Source: Chloroflexota bacterium
GTDB taxonomy: Bacteria > Chloroflexota > Anaerolineae > Caldilineales > Caldilineaceae
Reading direction: 5' to 3'
DNA: 64,000 nt
Assembly: GCA_018969295.1 (NCBI GenBank)
Contig: JAGWYN010000009.1
Span: 1 to 64,000, forward strand
This document shows, one piece after another, positions 39,151 through 47,572 of the stretch; position 1 is the stretch's first letter; every line of letters starts with the position of its first letter. The position numbers and the translations under genes are program-made. The notes beneath the pieces are model-generated. The model was not told the origin of the DNA and searched no databases. It saw only the letters and a list, made by a program, of their open reading frames with translations.

Positions 39151-40554
39151 GTGGAGCCACAAACGGTTCATCATCCACATTTTGGTGCGGGCCAGCTGCT
39201 CAAAACCTATATGGGCGGCTACGAATGGGAAGTGCTTTTTGCTGCGGGGCGCCGTTTTCGTTTGCCTGCCAAGGAGTTTTCACCTGCCTCCTACGCGGCT
39301 TTGTCTGTGCGACCACAGCCGCTGGCTGAAACAGCCACCCGGCTTCCCCTGGAAACGGATCAGTTTCGTGCTCGTCAGACGCTGGAAGCGCTGCGGGTCG
39401 GCATTGTGCCGATCCAGGACGCTGAGACGTTGACGATCGGGCTGGAGGCGGAGCGGGTCACCCTGGACCGGGCACTGGACCGCAGCCACGAACGGGGCGG
39501 CGATGTCATTGCCGTGATCGGGGATTACGGCTTTGGCAAGAGCCACTACATCGAGCTGGCTGCGCGGCGTGCGCTGCGCGAAAATTTTTTGGTCGCAGGG
39601 GCCAGTCTGGATCTGGTGGAGGTGCCTCCCAGCAAAGCACACAAGATCTACGAGGCGCTGGTGGCCGCTCTGCGCTACCCGGACAGTCCCCGGCAGGGGT
39701 TGCTTCCTCTGGTCGAGAGGGCGCTGGCCCAGCCGGGGGCTGTGGCCGAGTTTGTGCGGCTTTGCCCACGCTCGGTGAACGAGTGCCCGCTGGCTGCTGT
39801 CCTGACCGCGTTACAGGAATGCCCCAGCCAGAGCGCGCTGGAGGAGACGGTGGCCTGGTTGAGCGGGCAGACCAAACCGCAGGCCGACATGAAAAGCTGC
39901 CTCAAACGCCCGCCCCGTCTTTACATCAACGGCGAGAATGCCCGACAGTACAGCTATCTGCTCACCGGAATCGGGTTGTTGGCCACGCTGGTCGGCTACA
40001 GCGGCATCGCCGTGTTGATCGACGAATCAGAACATTACTCGTTGTTGCGCGGCGCACAGCGGGAGCGCGCCGACTCTTTTTTCAAGGCCATGATAGTCAG
40101 CGCGCTGGGTCTGAATAACGGGCGGATCGACGCCCGTCGCGAGATTCCAGAGAACCCGCGCGCCGACTATCCGGTCTGCTATAGCTCGGAGCCTCATCTT
40201 TTCTTTCTGTTCGCGCTGACCGAGAGTGCAGATCGCATGCCTGTAGGCACCTGGCTGGCACCGTCCCATCTGGTGCGGCTGGACGACCGCTTTATTGAGC
40301 GAGACATTCGTGAGTTTTACAACACGTTGCTGCGCTACCACAGCATGGCCTATGCCTACACGGCCGCCCCGGAGCGCTACGCGGAGGCTGCTGCGGTGGC
40401 CCCGGGGCTGCTGGCGCGGGCGCTGGCGCAGCACCGCATCAACCTGCGCGAGCTGATCCGCAACGCCGTGACGACGTGTGACCTGCTCTATCTGTACCCT
40501 GACTATACGGCAGAGACGATGGCTCGTGAATTGAAGGCGGGTTTGAAGTTGTAG
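39151..40554 (+). CDS. BREX-type DUF2791-like ATP-binding protein 2 with N-terminal beta domain
   Basis: A 467-residue paralogue of the preceding ATPase. The N-terminal 45 residues (VHHPHFGAGQLLKTY and EVLFAAGRRFRLP) match the small beta module found at the start of several helicases and ATPases. Walker A is GDYGFGKSH (124-132) and Walker B is GIAVLIDESEHY. The GTG start at 39151 follows gacgagg. About 19 bases separate its stop from the helicase. The paired ATPases differ in N-terminal modules, so they probably have separate roles in one complex. Confidence 0.78.
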   Translation: MEPQTVHHPHFGAGQLLKTYMGGYEWEVLFAAGRRFRLPAKEFSPASYAALSVRPQPLAETATRLPLETDQFRARQTLEALRVGIVPIQDAETLTIGLEAERVTLDRALDRSHERGGDVIAVIGDYGFGKSHYIELAARRALRENFLVAGASLDLVEVPPSKAHKIYEALVAALRYPDSPRQGLLPLVERALAQPGAVAEFVRLCPRSVNECPLAAVLTALQECPSQSALEETVAWLSGQTKPQADMKSCLKRPPRLYINGENARQYSYLLTGIGLLATLVGYSGIAVLIDESEHYSLLRGAQRERADSFFKAMIVSALGLNNGRIDARREIPENPRADYPVCYSSEPHLFFLFALTESADRMPVGTWLAPSHLVRLDDRFIERDIREFYNTLLRYHSMAYAYTAAPERYAEAAAVAPGLLARALAQHRINLRELIRNAVTTCDLLYLYPDYTAETMARELKAGLKL

Positions 40555-40573
40555 CGGTTGAACCGGCGGATGG

Positions 40574-42682
40574 GTGTTGAACAGCACAGAGGGGCCTGTG
40601 GACGAGTACAAATTGATCAAGGCTCGCCTTCCGCGCACGTGGTCTCCTTTTTTTGCCCGTCACGGCAATTTTACCCCAGCGCAGGCGGCGGCCCTTCCGC
40701 TGCTGCTCGCCGGGCAAAATGTGCTGTTGTGTGCGCCGACTGCCAGCGGCAAGACCGAGGCGGCGCTGGCCCCCCTGATCGAGCGGTATCTTGCGCCTGA
40801 AAGCCAGGCGATGCAATTGACCCTGCTTTATCTCTTGCCGACTCGTGCGCTGGTCAACGACATTGCTGGCCGGCTGACCGCCCCGCTGGAGCGGCTGCGC
40901 GTGCGGCTGGCGGTGAAAACCCGGGATCGGGACGACTTTGACCCGCGACGGCCTGCTTCGATTCTGTTGACAACCCCAGAAAGTCTGGATGCCCTGCTGG
41001 CCAGGCGGCCCAAAGCCTTGACTCAGGTGCGCGGGGTCGTGATCGACGAACTGCATGTGTTCGACGGCGATGTGCGTGGGGACCAGCTGCGCGTGCTGCT
41101 TGCGCGGCTGCGTCAGGTCCGCACCTTTGCCATGCAGCAGGGCGATGCCAGCGATGCGGCTGTTCAGTATGTGGCGCTTTCGGCGACGGTGGCTGCGCCG
41201 GAGAGCGCTGCTGCGCGCTATTTCCCGGATGCTCGGGTGGTGGTTGTGCCGGGAGGGCGCAGCCAGCAAATCTCCCTGCGGGCGATGGCTGCAGAGTCGG
41301 CAGAGGCGTTGTTGGCGCTGTTGAAAGAATTTCAGGCGTTTGGCTGGCGCAAGGCGCTGGTGTTTTGCAACACCCGCGCCGAGGTGGAGCTCTATGCCAC
41401 GGCTGTGCGGTGCATGGGGTCGCCGTTTGGCCAGCAGGTTTACGTTCACTACTCCAACCTGGATCGGCTGCGTCGTCGCGAGATCGAAGAACAGTTTGCC
41501 CAGGCGGACGCTGCGATCTGTTTTGCCAGCAGCACCTTGGAGTTGGGGGTCGACATCGGCACAATCGATGTGGCGGTTCAGATCGGTGCGCCGGGCAGTG
41601 CTGCGGCTTTTGTGCAGAGAATTGGGCGTGCAGGGCGGCGGCGGCAGACGATCCAGGCGGTCTGTTTTTTTCGGACCCCGCTGGAAGAAGCGCTGCTGCG
41701 TGCGCTGCTTGCCGCGCCCGAACCTGTCCCGACTCGCGCCCCGTTTCGTGCTTCGGTCGCGGTGCAGCAGATTTTCAGCCTTTTGTTGCAAAGCCCGACC
41801 GGGGCAATACGGCTGGCTTCGTTGTGTCTGCTCTTTGAGGGGTTGGTGGCTGAAAGCGAGCTTGCTGCGCTGCTTGGCCATCTGCAGGAAATGCGCTATC
41901 TGCAGAGCGCGCGGGTGGGGGAATGGCGTGCCGGCGAGCGACTCAATCGGCTGGTCGACCAGCAGTCGTCCGAGCATGCGCCGATGAGTCTCTACAGCAA
42001 CATTCAAAACCGTCCACCGACGGTAAAAATTCGCGACCAGAACAGCCAGCAGATCGTGGCTGCGGTGGACCCTCTCTGGTTGGATCGTGAGCTGTTGACG
42101 TTGGAAGGGCGTTCGCTGGAGGTGACCTGGTTTGACGGTGAGGCGTTGTGGGTCACGCAGGGGGGAGTGCAGGGGGAGCAGACCCAGCTCCCTTTTTTGT
42201 CGGCGCGCCAGCTGCTCAGCTTTGAGCTGGCACAGCAGCTGGCGCTTCAGGTCGGGATGGGGGTGGGGGAAGCGCCACTGCTGGAGACAGCCGAAGGTTG
42301 GCTGCTTTTTCACTGGCTGGGGGATGTCTATGGGCATGTGCTGTTGGCGCTGTTGCGTCCCTACCTGGCGGTGAGAGAATCGGGGCAACCTGGACTGGCG
42401 CTGTTGCTGGGCGAGGAGCCGCGTGCGCTGCCTTCGATCGGGGGGGAGCAGGTCGAGCGTTTTCTGTACGCGCAGGTACGCCAGTATGAGGGGATGCTGG
42501 CGCTGGGGGCATACGCCCATCTTTTGCCCTATACCAGTCGGCAGCAGGCTGTGGCAGCGCAGTTTGATGTGCCCCGTTTTGTCGAAGGTGTCAGCCGGCT
42601 GGTGCTCTGTGCTGCACCCGAGCAGGTGCGCGAGGAACTGGCAGCACTGCTTTACAAAAGCGACGGCCAGTGTTCCAGATAG
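40574..42682 (+). CDS. Lhr-like superfamily 2 DEAD/DEAH helicase
   Basis: A 702-residue helicase. Motif I APTASGKTE, motif Ia LPTRALVND, motif II VVIDELHVF (DELH), motif III LSATVA, motif IV-V FCNTRAEVEL and STLELGVDIG, and motif VI QRIGRAGRR are all intact. The C-terminal extension of about 330 residues lacks the Zn-binding cluster of RecQ-like proteins. A GTG start at 40574 is used; a GTG at 40598 close to agagggg is an alternative. Last gene of the module, with a strong hairpin behind it. It is the likely DNA-unwinding motor. Confidence 0.9.
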   Translation: MLNSTEGPVDEYKLIKARLPRTWSPFFARHGNFTPAQAAALPLLLAGQNVLLCAPTASGKTEAALAPLIERYLAPESQAMQLTLLYLLPTRALVNDIAGRLTAPLERLRVRLAVKTRDRDDFDPRRPASILLTTPESLDALLARRPKALTQVRGVVIDELHVFDGDVRGDQLRVLLARLRQVRTFAMQQGDASDAAVQYVALSATVAAPESAAARYFPDARVVVVPGGRSQQISLRAMAAESAEALLALLKEFQAFGWRKALVFCNTRAEVELYATAVRCMGSPFGQQVYVHYSNLDRLRRREIEEQFAQADAAICFASSTLELGVDIGTIDVAVQIGAPGSAAAFVQRIGRAGRRRQTIQAVCFFRTPLEEALLRALLAAPEPVPTRAPFRASVAVQQIFSLLLQSPTGAIRLASLCLLFEGLVAESELAALLGHLQEMRYLQSARVGEWRAGERLNRLVDQQSSEHAPMSLYSNIQNRPPTVKIRDQNSQQIVAAVDPLWLDRELLTLEGRSLEVTWFDGEALWVTQGGVQGEQTQLPFLSARQLLSFELAQQLALQVGMGVGEAPLLETAEGWLLFHWLGDVYGHVLLALLRPYLAVRESGQPGLALLLGEEPRALPSIGGEQVERFLYAQVRQYEGMLALGAYAHLLPYTSRQQAVAAQFDVPRFVEGVSRLVLCAAPEQVREELAALLYKSDGQCSR

Positions 42683-42866
42683 TGCTCGTAGGTAGCGGCG
42701 ATCAATCTGCTGGCCGGCAGTTCGCCGTTTTTGTCCCTGCGGATCCACTCTGGCCAGTTCAGCGAGAGAATGGCGGATTGTGCTGTGGCGTGTGTAGCTT
42801 GGGCCTTGCGGAGACGATTCCGAGAGGGAATGGTTGATTCGTGTTGCTGGCATCGACCGACTACTG

Positions 42867-42916
42867 CCTGCCTGCTCTCCTGTCCGCTGAAACCAGCGGA
42901 CAGGAGAGCAGGCAGG
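42867..42916. terminator. 22-bp perfect stem between convergent genes
   Basis: Arms 42867-42888 and 42895-42916 pair perfectly over 22 bases around the loop gaaacc. It stands between the helicase (plus) and the SpoVS-like gene (minus), 30 bases from the latter's stop. There is no T-run, so it may be a bidirectional terminator or a 3' RNA-protecting structure. Confidence 0.65.
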
Positions 42917-42946
42917 TCTGCTCCGCGGGGACGATGGGCTGGCGGT

Positions 42947-43234
42947 TTAGAGGGCGAGCATGGTTTCGCTGGGGCGTTTGAGGATCGCCATGCGGATCGC
43001 AGTGCGTTCGGCGCCTTCGATATCGACCTCGGTAAAACTGGGGACGACGGCGAGGTCGAAGCCATCCTCGACGAGGTAGCTGCGGGCGATGGTCACAGCT
43101 TTGACAGCCTGGTTGAGGGCGCTGGCGCCGATGGCCTGCAGCTCAGCGTATCCTTTTTCGCGCATGATGCCTGCAATGGCACCTGCAACTGATGCGGCTC
43201 GTGATTGACTGGAGACTTTGATGAGATCTGCCAT
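42947..43234 (-). CDS. SpoVS-domain protein
   Basis: A 95-residue protein matching stage V sporulation protein S: IKVSSQSRAASVAGAIAGIM, then AELQAIGASALNQAVKAVTI and EGAERTAIRMAILKR. The small alpha/beta (Alba-like) fold binds nucleic acids. The start at 43234 is set by gaaggag eight bases ahead; a longer frame to 43372 lacks support. In non-sporulating bacteria this family is seen as a small regulator of unknown target. It may be expressed alone, since the next gene upstream is 153 bases away. Confidence 0.9.
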   Translation of the reverse strand: MADLIKVSSQSRAASVAGAIAGIMREKGYAELQAIGASALNQAVKAVTIARSYLVEDGFDLAVVPSFTEVDIEGAERTAIRMAILKRPSETMLAL

Positions 43235-43387
43235 AATGTTGTTCTCCTTCGGCAAATCCAGCGAACCGTCTGTGGCGGTGAGCTGGAAACAGTGAGGAAG
43301 CGCAGTTTGCTTGCCTCTTTCTGGCTTTAGGATACTGCAGGCTGCGATGATGGGGTGTTGATGTGGGATCAACGATCTTGGGGGTGT

Positions 43388-44008
43388 TCAAGGCTCTGTG
43401 GCCAGCAGGGCTTGGAGCAGGTAGGTGATCGAGACGGCGCCGGGGTCGGGGTGGCCCAGGCTGCGGGCGCCCAGCTTTGCGGCGCGCCCGCGTCGGGCGA
43501 CCAGGCTGCTGGTGGCGGCTGCCCCTTGTTCTGCTGCGGGCAGGGCTGCTTTCCAGGCCACTGCCAGCGGTTGGTCTGGGGGGTGGGTTGCCAACGCGCG
43601 GAGAAAGGGGTAGAGGGCGTCGAGCAGGGTTTTGTCTCCGGGCTGGGCTTTGCCGAGTCGTGCTACATGGTCGGTGCCGGCCTGCAGGGCTGCTGTGACA
43701 GCGGGCAAGTCACAAGGGCCGTCCCCCAGCTGCTGGCCAGCTGTGGCCAGCAGCGCGCCGACCAGCGCGCCCGAGGCGCCGCCGGCATCGGCGAAGGCGG
43801 CGCCGGCTTGTTGCAGCAGCTGGCCGCTGCTGCCCGTGGCCCCGGCGAGGGCGGCGTTGGCAGCGCGCAGCCCTCGCACCATGGTGGCCCCGTGGTCGCC
43901 GTCACCGGCGGCGGCGTCCAGTCGGCCGAGTTCGGCTTCGTGTTCTACCATCAGCACCAGGGCTTCGGCCAGCCAACGGTGCACCACACTCTGGGCAGCA
44001 GTGTCCAT
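43388..44008 (-). CDS. dhaL: Dihydroxyacetone kinase ADP-binding subunit DhaL (pair 1)
   Basis: A 206-residue all-helical subunit. LDAAAGDGDHGATMVRG carries the Asp cluster that binds the Mg-ADP, and GGASGALVGALL and GDKTLLDALYPF follow. It would hold the ADP/ATP-phosphate and transfer phosphate to the ketose bound on DhaK. It is the last gene of the 14-gene operon and lies 11 bases after its DhaK. It has no own DhaM; the fused DhaM at 47573 presumably recharges both DhaL proteins. Confidence 0.92.
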   Translation of the reverse strand: MDTAAQSVVHRWLAEALVLMVEHEAELGRLDAAAGDGDHGATMVRGLRAANAALAGATGSSGQLLQQAGAAFADAGGASGALVGALLATAGQQLGDGPCDLPAVTAALQAGTDHVARLGKAQPGDKTLLDALYPFLRALATHPPDQPLAVAWKAALPAAEQGAAATSSLVARRGRAAKLGARSLGHPDPGAVSITYLLQALLATEP

Positions 44009-44019
44009 TCAGATTTTCC

Positions 44020-45018
44020 TCAAAATTTCGTATAGGCAGCAGAAGTGCAAGGGGCATCGAAGAGGGGCAGCAACTCGTCGTCGAGCCAGCAGAGCGAGAG
44101 TGAACAGCCAGCCATATCGAGCGAGGTGACCATTTCAGCCACGACCGGGTGGTACGGTGTCAGCCCGGCTGCCAACAGCAGCCGGTGGACATCTTTGTAA
44201 AGGACGAAGAGCTCTTCGTACTGGGTGGATCCGAGCCCGTTGAGCAAAACGCCGACCCGTGGGGGGAGGGCGGCTGGGGCGTTGGCGAGCAGGGTTTCGA
44301 GCAACAGCCCGGCGATCTCGTGGGCAGGGCGCAGATGGCTGGACTGGATGCCTGGTTCGCCGTGGACGCCGAGCCCCAGCTCCATCTGTCCGGGTTCGAC
44401 AGCAAAGAGCGGTGCAGACTGGCCGGGCAGCGTGCAGCCGCCGAAGGCGACCCCAAACGAGCGGGTCTGGTCGTTGGCTTTTTGGGTCAGCCGTGCGACG
44501 GTCTCCAGGTCATCCCCGCGGGCGGCGCTGGCGCCGGCGATTTTGAAAACAAAAAAGTCGCCGGCGATGCCGCGTCGTTCGCTCTCTTCGCCTTGGGGGG
44601 CGGAGGCGACATCGTCGGTGACGCGTACGGTGCGCACCTTCAGCCCTTCGGCCTGGCAGCGCTGCTCGGCCAGGTCGAAGTTGAGCACATCTCCGCTGTA
44701 GTTGCCGTAGCAGAAGAGCACGCCGCCGTCGCCGGCTGCGGCCCGGGTGACCCGGTAGATCTGTTCTGCCGAGGGGGCGGCGAAGACATTGCCCATGACG
44801 GCGGCAGAGGCCAGGCCGGGTCCGACATAGCCGCAGAAGGCAGGGTAGTGGCCTGACCCGCCGCCGATGACCACGGCGACCTGGCTGCGTGGGAGAGGCT
44901 GGGCGGCGACCACCCCGGAGGCGTCTGGCACACGGCGGACCAGTCGGCCGTATGCGGCCACGAACCCTTCGATCAGCTCTTCGCGAAATTGGGTGGGGTC
45001 GTTGTACAGCACGGTCAT
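44020..45018 (-). CDS. dhaK: Dihydroxyacetone/short-ketose kinase subunit DhaK (pair 1)
   Basis: A 332-residue subunit. VVIGGGSGHYPAFCGYVGPG contains the His of the GSGH motif; NYSGDVLNFD carries the catalytic Asp, and GLGVHGEPG the His that forms the hemiaminal with the ketose. Tyr after GSGH replaces the more usual Glu. The start has aggag at the right spacing. Its separation from the canonical pair by a RuBisCO-like protein and a PfkB kinase suggests a different ketose, such as erythrulose, as substrate. Confidence 0.9.
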   Translation of the reverse strand: MTVLYNDPTQFREELIEGFVAAYGRLVRRVPDASGVVAAQPLPRSQVAVVIGGGSGHYPAFCGYVGPGLASAAVMGNVFAAPSAEQIYRVTRAAAGDGGVLFCYGNYSGDVLNFDLAEQRCQAEGLKVRTVRVTDDVASAPQGEESERRGIAGDFFVFKIAGASAARGDDLETVARLTQKANDQTRSFGVAFGGCTLPGQSAPLFAVEPGQMELGLGVHGEPGIQSSHLRPAHEIAGLLLETLLANAPAALPPRVGVLLNGLGSTQYEELFVLYKDVHRLLLAAGLTPYHPVVAEMVTSLDMAGCSLSLCWLDDELLPLFDAPCTSAAYTKF

Positions 45019-45027
45019 GGTGGGCTC

Positions 45028-45465
45028 CTAGATTCGGATGAAGGCGGCGGCCTCTGGCGATTGTCGCAGGGCCTCCAGGTCGGCAGCGTTGGGCAGCTGG
45101 GGGCGGTCGCGCTGGCTGTTGACGATGCAAAAGAACCCGAGCGGCTCGGCGCCGGTGGGTTGAAACTGGTGCCAGGTCCATGCTGCGACCTGCACCAGGT
45201 CATACAGCTGGATGGGGTAAACGGTGTGGCCCAGCAGCACGCGGCCGGCGCCGCGTGCGACCAGCACAGCATGTTCGTGTTCGTGGCGTTCCAGTGTGGA
45301 GTAGCCGCCGGGTGCCACCTCGAAGTAGCGCCACTGGAAGGCCAGTGTGCTGCCTTCGAAGAGAATCTGGCGGGTGACGTCTTGGAAGCTGCTGCTTTCC
45401 TGTTTGTAGGCGTGGAGTGGTGTCTCCTGCCAGCGGCATTCGCCCAGGTGTGTGCGCAGAATCAT
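45028..45465 (-). CDS. Cupin-domain protein
   Basis: A 145-residue single-domain cupin. Motif 1 is GGYSTLERHEHEHAVLVARG with metal-binding His residues; the second motif HQFQPTGAEPLGFFCIV retains one His. The ATG overlaps the RuBisCO-like stop (ATGA), so the two are co-translated and likely act in one pathway. A sugar or acid-sugar isomerase role is possible, but cupins are too varied to say. Confidence 0.8.
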   Translation of the reverse strand: MILRTHLGECRWQETPLHAYKQESSSFQDVTRQILFEGSTLAFQWRYFEVAPGGYSTLERHEHEHAVLVARGAGRVLLGHTVYPIQLYDLVQVAAWTWHQFQPTGAEPLGFFCIVNSQRDRPQLPNAADLEALRQSPEAAAFIRI

Positions 45466-46577
45466 CGTGCGCCTCCGTGCACATTGTCGACAAAGGTGCG
45501 GCTGCGTTCCAAGAGTGCGTCGCCTGCCATGTAGAGGCTGCCGCCGATCAGCAGGATGGTCTCGTTGCCGTAGAAGGTGACCATTTCGCCGACCCGGTCG
45601 ACCTGCATGCCGCCTGCGGGGACGGGGAAGGCAGGTCGGAGGGGCCCCCATGGCTGGCGCAGATTGTGGGCGAGGTCGAGGCAAGTCTGTGGGCTGTAGG
45701 TGAAGCGGCCGCCGTAGTTGGGGTAGATGACGGCGTCGGCACCGAAGAGCCGAAAAATTTTACCGAAGAGCAGGTCGGGGGCGATGCGCAGTGCGCCGGC
45801 GAAGGCTGGGTGGGCCATGACCGCCATGCCCAGCCCGCCGGCCACCAGCTCGTGCATCACGGGCAGGCCGACCAGCATCGGTTCGAGCATCACCATCTGG
45901 ACGCCGAGGTCGCGGCAGATGTGTGCCTGTTCGGCCAGGGTGCGTGGTCCGCCGAGCAGATTGGGCACGTAGAGGGACTGCCGTCCGGTCTGTGCTGTGG
46001 CCCGGGCCACGGCGGCCTGGCAGGCGGCGACGCGTTCGGCAAAGGGAGAAAAGGGCTGGTTGGCCAGCCCATGGTCGTCTTTGATGAAGTCGATCCCAGC
46101 GCAGGCGAAGGTGTAGCAGAGTTCAGCCAGCTGTGCAGAGGGGATGCCTTGCGGTTTGAGTGCGGTGCAGGTGAGTGGTCGGTCGTAGCCATTGACCAGG
46201 GCGCGCAGCCCGGCGCAGCCTACCTGGGGTCCGACAAACAGCTCCAACTGCTCGTCGGGGAGAGCGACGTCGGCCAGCAGCACATCGCTTTGCAGCGAGG
46301 TATTGCCAAAGAGCATGTTGAGCCACTGTGCCGGGTCGTCGCCGGTGGTGGCGCGGGCCAGCTGGATCATGACCTCAAAGGTTTGGGTATTGCCTTCCTC
46401 GGCGGTCAGTGGGCGGATCGAAGCGACGCGGCCGAGGATATTTTCGACGATCTGTGGGTCGCGCACTGCGAGGCGGGGCAGTTCCACGCTTTGTTCGAGG
46501 GCCACTCCTTCTGCTCGGCTGGCGATCTCTGCGGCGGTCGAGCGGATGTGGTAGGTGACGGTCAGAGAGTCTTGCAC
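45462..46577 (-). CDS. RuBisCO-like protein (form IV, RLP)
   Basis: A 371-residue RuBisCO-like protein. The large-subunit residues are altered in the RLP way: ALKPQG keeps the Lys of the substrate loop, GIDFIKDDHGL keeps the carbamylation Lys and Asp but replaces the Glu with His, and VMAHPAFAGAL, YPNYGGRF and PVPAGGM mark the later loops. True carboxylation is excluded by these changes. In known RLPs of D-apionate catabolism the enzyme cleaves or decarboxylates a phosphorylated branched 3-oxo acid. Here it follows a PfkB kinase and precedes a cupin and DhaKL. The start is a GTG at 46577 after agaggag. Confidence 0.88.
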   Translation of the reverse strand: MQDSLTVTYHIRSTAAEIASRAEGVALEQSVELPRLAVRDPQIVENILGRVASIRPLTAEEGNTQTFEVMIQLARATTGDDPAQWLNMLFGNTSLQSDVLLADVALPDEQLELFVGPQVGCAGLRALVNGYDRPLTCTALKPQGIPSAQLAELCYTFACAGIDFIKDDHGLANQPFSPFAERVAACQAAVARATAQTGRQSLYVPNLLGGPRTLAEQAHICRDLGVQMVMLEPMLVGLPVMHELVAGGLGMAVMAHPAFAGALRIAPDLLFGKIFRLFGADAVIYPNYGGRFTYSPQTCLDLAHNLRQPWGPLRPAFPVPAGGMQVDRVGEMVTFYGNETILLIGGSLYMAGDALLERSRTFVDNVHGGAR

Positions 46578-46611
46578 AAACTGTTCTCCTCTGGTGGATG
46601 GGGTTGTGAAT

Positions 46612-47565
46612 TCAGGCCAGGGTGGTGGCAGAGCGCAGAAAAGCCAGTGTCTGGGGCAAATCGACGATGCCTGCGTCGGAGCCCAGCCCGCCCGCCACAA
46701 GCCCGGCGGCGGCAGTGCCCAGCCGTCCGGCCTCTTCCAGGGTCCAGCCTTGGCCCAGTGCGACAATAAAGCCTGCGCAGTAGGCGTCGCCGCAGCCGGT
46801 CGTATCGACCACGGGTACCTGGAACGCGGGCAGCCGCAGCTCGCACAGCTGGCCGGCCTCCTGCCAGGCGATACTGCTGCCTTCTGCCCCCATTTTAAAG
46901 ACAGTGTGGCCGACGCCGCGGTCGAGGAAAAAGGTAATGACGGCATGGCGGTCGTGCAGTCTGCACATCATTCGTGCTTCGTCCAGGTTGGGCATAAAGT
47001 AATCGATGAAGGGCAGGCAGGGTTCGATCAGATCGAGCAGGTCGGGGCGGTTGAGGGCGACCAGGTCAAAGGTTGTGGTAACTCCGTGGCTTTTGGCAAA
47101 TTTGAGTACTTCGACGGTAGGGGGGCCATCGAACCGGGGCATCAGCGAGGTGCCGCCGACATGCAGGAAATCGGCCTGGGCGATTGCGTCGAAGTCAATG
47201 TCTTCCAGTGTCAATGCGCCGTTGGCGCCTGGCACATGCAGGGCGGGTCGTTCGCCGTTGGGGCGGATCGGCAGCATGGTTGCCGAGGTTTGGACTCCTG
47301 CTTTGCGGCGGAGGTGGTGGGTTTCGATGCCGTAGCTTTGCATTGTATGGACGACAAAATTGCCCAGCTCGTCTTGGCCGAGCGCCCCCATTGCGATGAC
47401 TCGGGCTCCTAGTTTGGCCAGGTCGATGCTGGTCCCGGCTGCGGTGCCTGCGACGGTGATGCGGATTTCTTCGAGCAGGTCAACGTGTTGGCCGTCGGGG
47501 ATCTGTGTGACGGGCCGGCCCAAGATATCGACGATATGGATACCCAAGCTGACAACTGTGGTCAT
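46612..47565 (-). CDS. PfkB-family carbohydrate kinase
   Basis: A 317-residue ribokinase-like enzyme. The signature DTTGCGDAYCAGFI includes the catalytic Asp, and GTAAGTSIDLAKLGARV is the N-terminal sugar-binding part. It would phosphorylate a sugar or oxo-acid sugar. It sits between the DhaM fusion and the RuBisCO-like gene, so its product is likely the RLP substrate. Assignment of the sugar is inference. Confidence 0.9.
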   Translation of the reverse strand: MTTVVSLGIHIVDILGRPVTQIPDGQHVDLLEEIRITVAGTAAGTSIDLAKLGARVIAMGALGQDELGNFVVHTMQSYGIETHHLRRKAGVQTSATMLPIRPNGERPALHVPGANGALTLEDIDFDAIAQADFLHVGGTSLMPRFDGPPTVEVLKFAKSHGVTTTFDLVALNRPDLLDLIEPCLPFIDYFMPNLDEARMMCRLHDRHAVITFFLDRGVGHTVFKMGAEGSSIAWQEAGQLCELRLPAFQVPVVDTTGCGDAYCAGFIVALGQGWTLEEAGRLGTAAAGLVAGGLGSDAGIVDLPQTLAFLRSATTLA

Positions 47566-47572
47566 ACAAACA

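Noticed and set aside
40439..42853. An 804-codon frame opposite the helicase
   Set aside because: The plus strand has all helicase motifs; this frame has low-complexity basic residues only.
45462..46577. True RuBisCO large subunit
   Set aside because: The Glu of the KDDE metal site is His and later active loops are altered; no small subunit or phosphoribulokinase is nearby.
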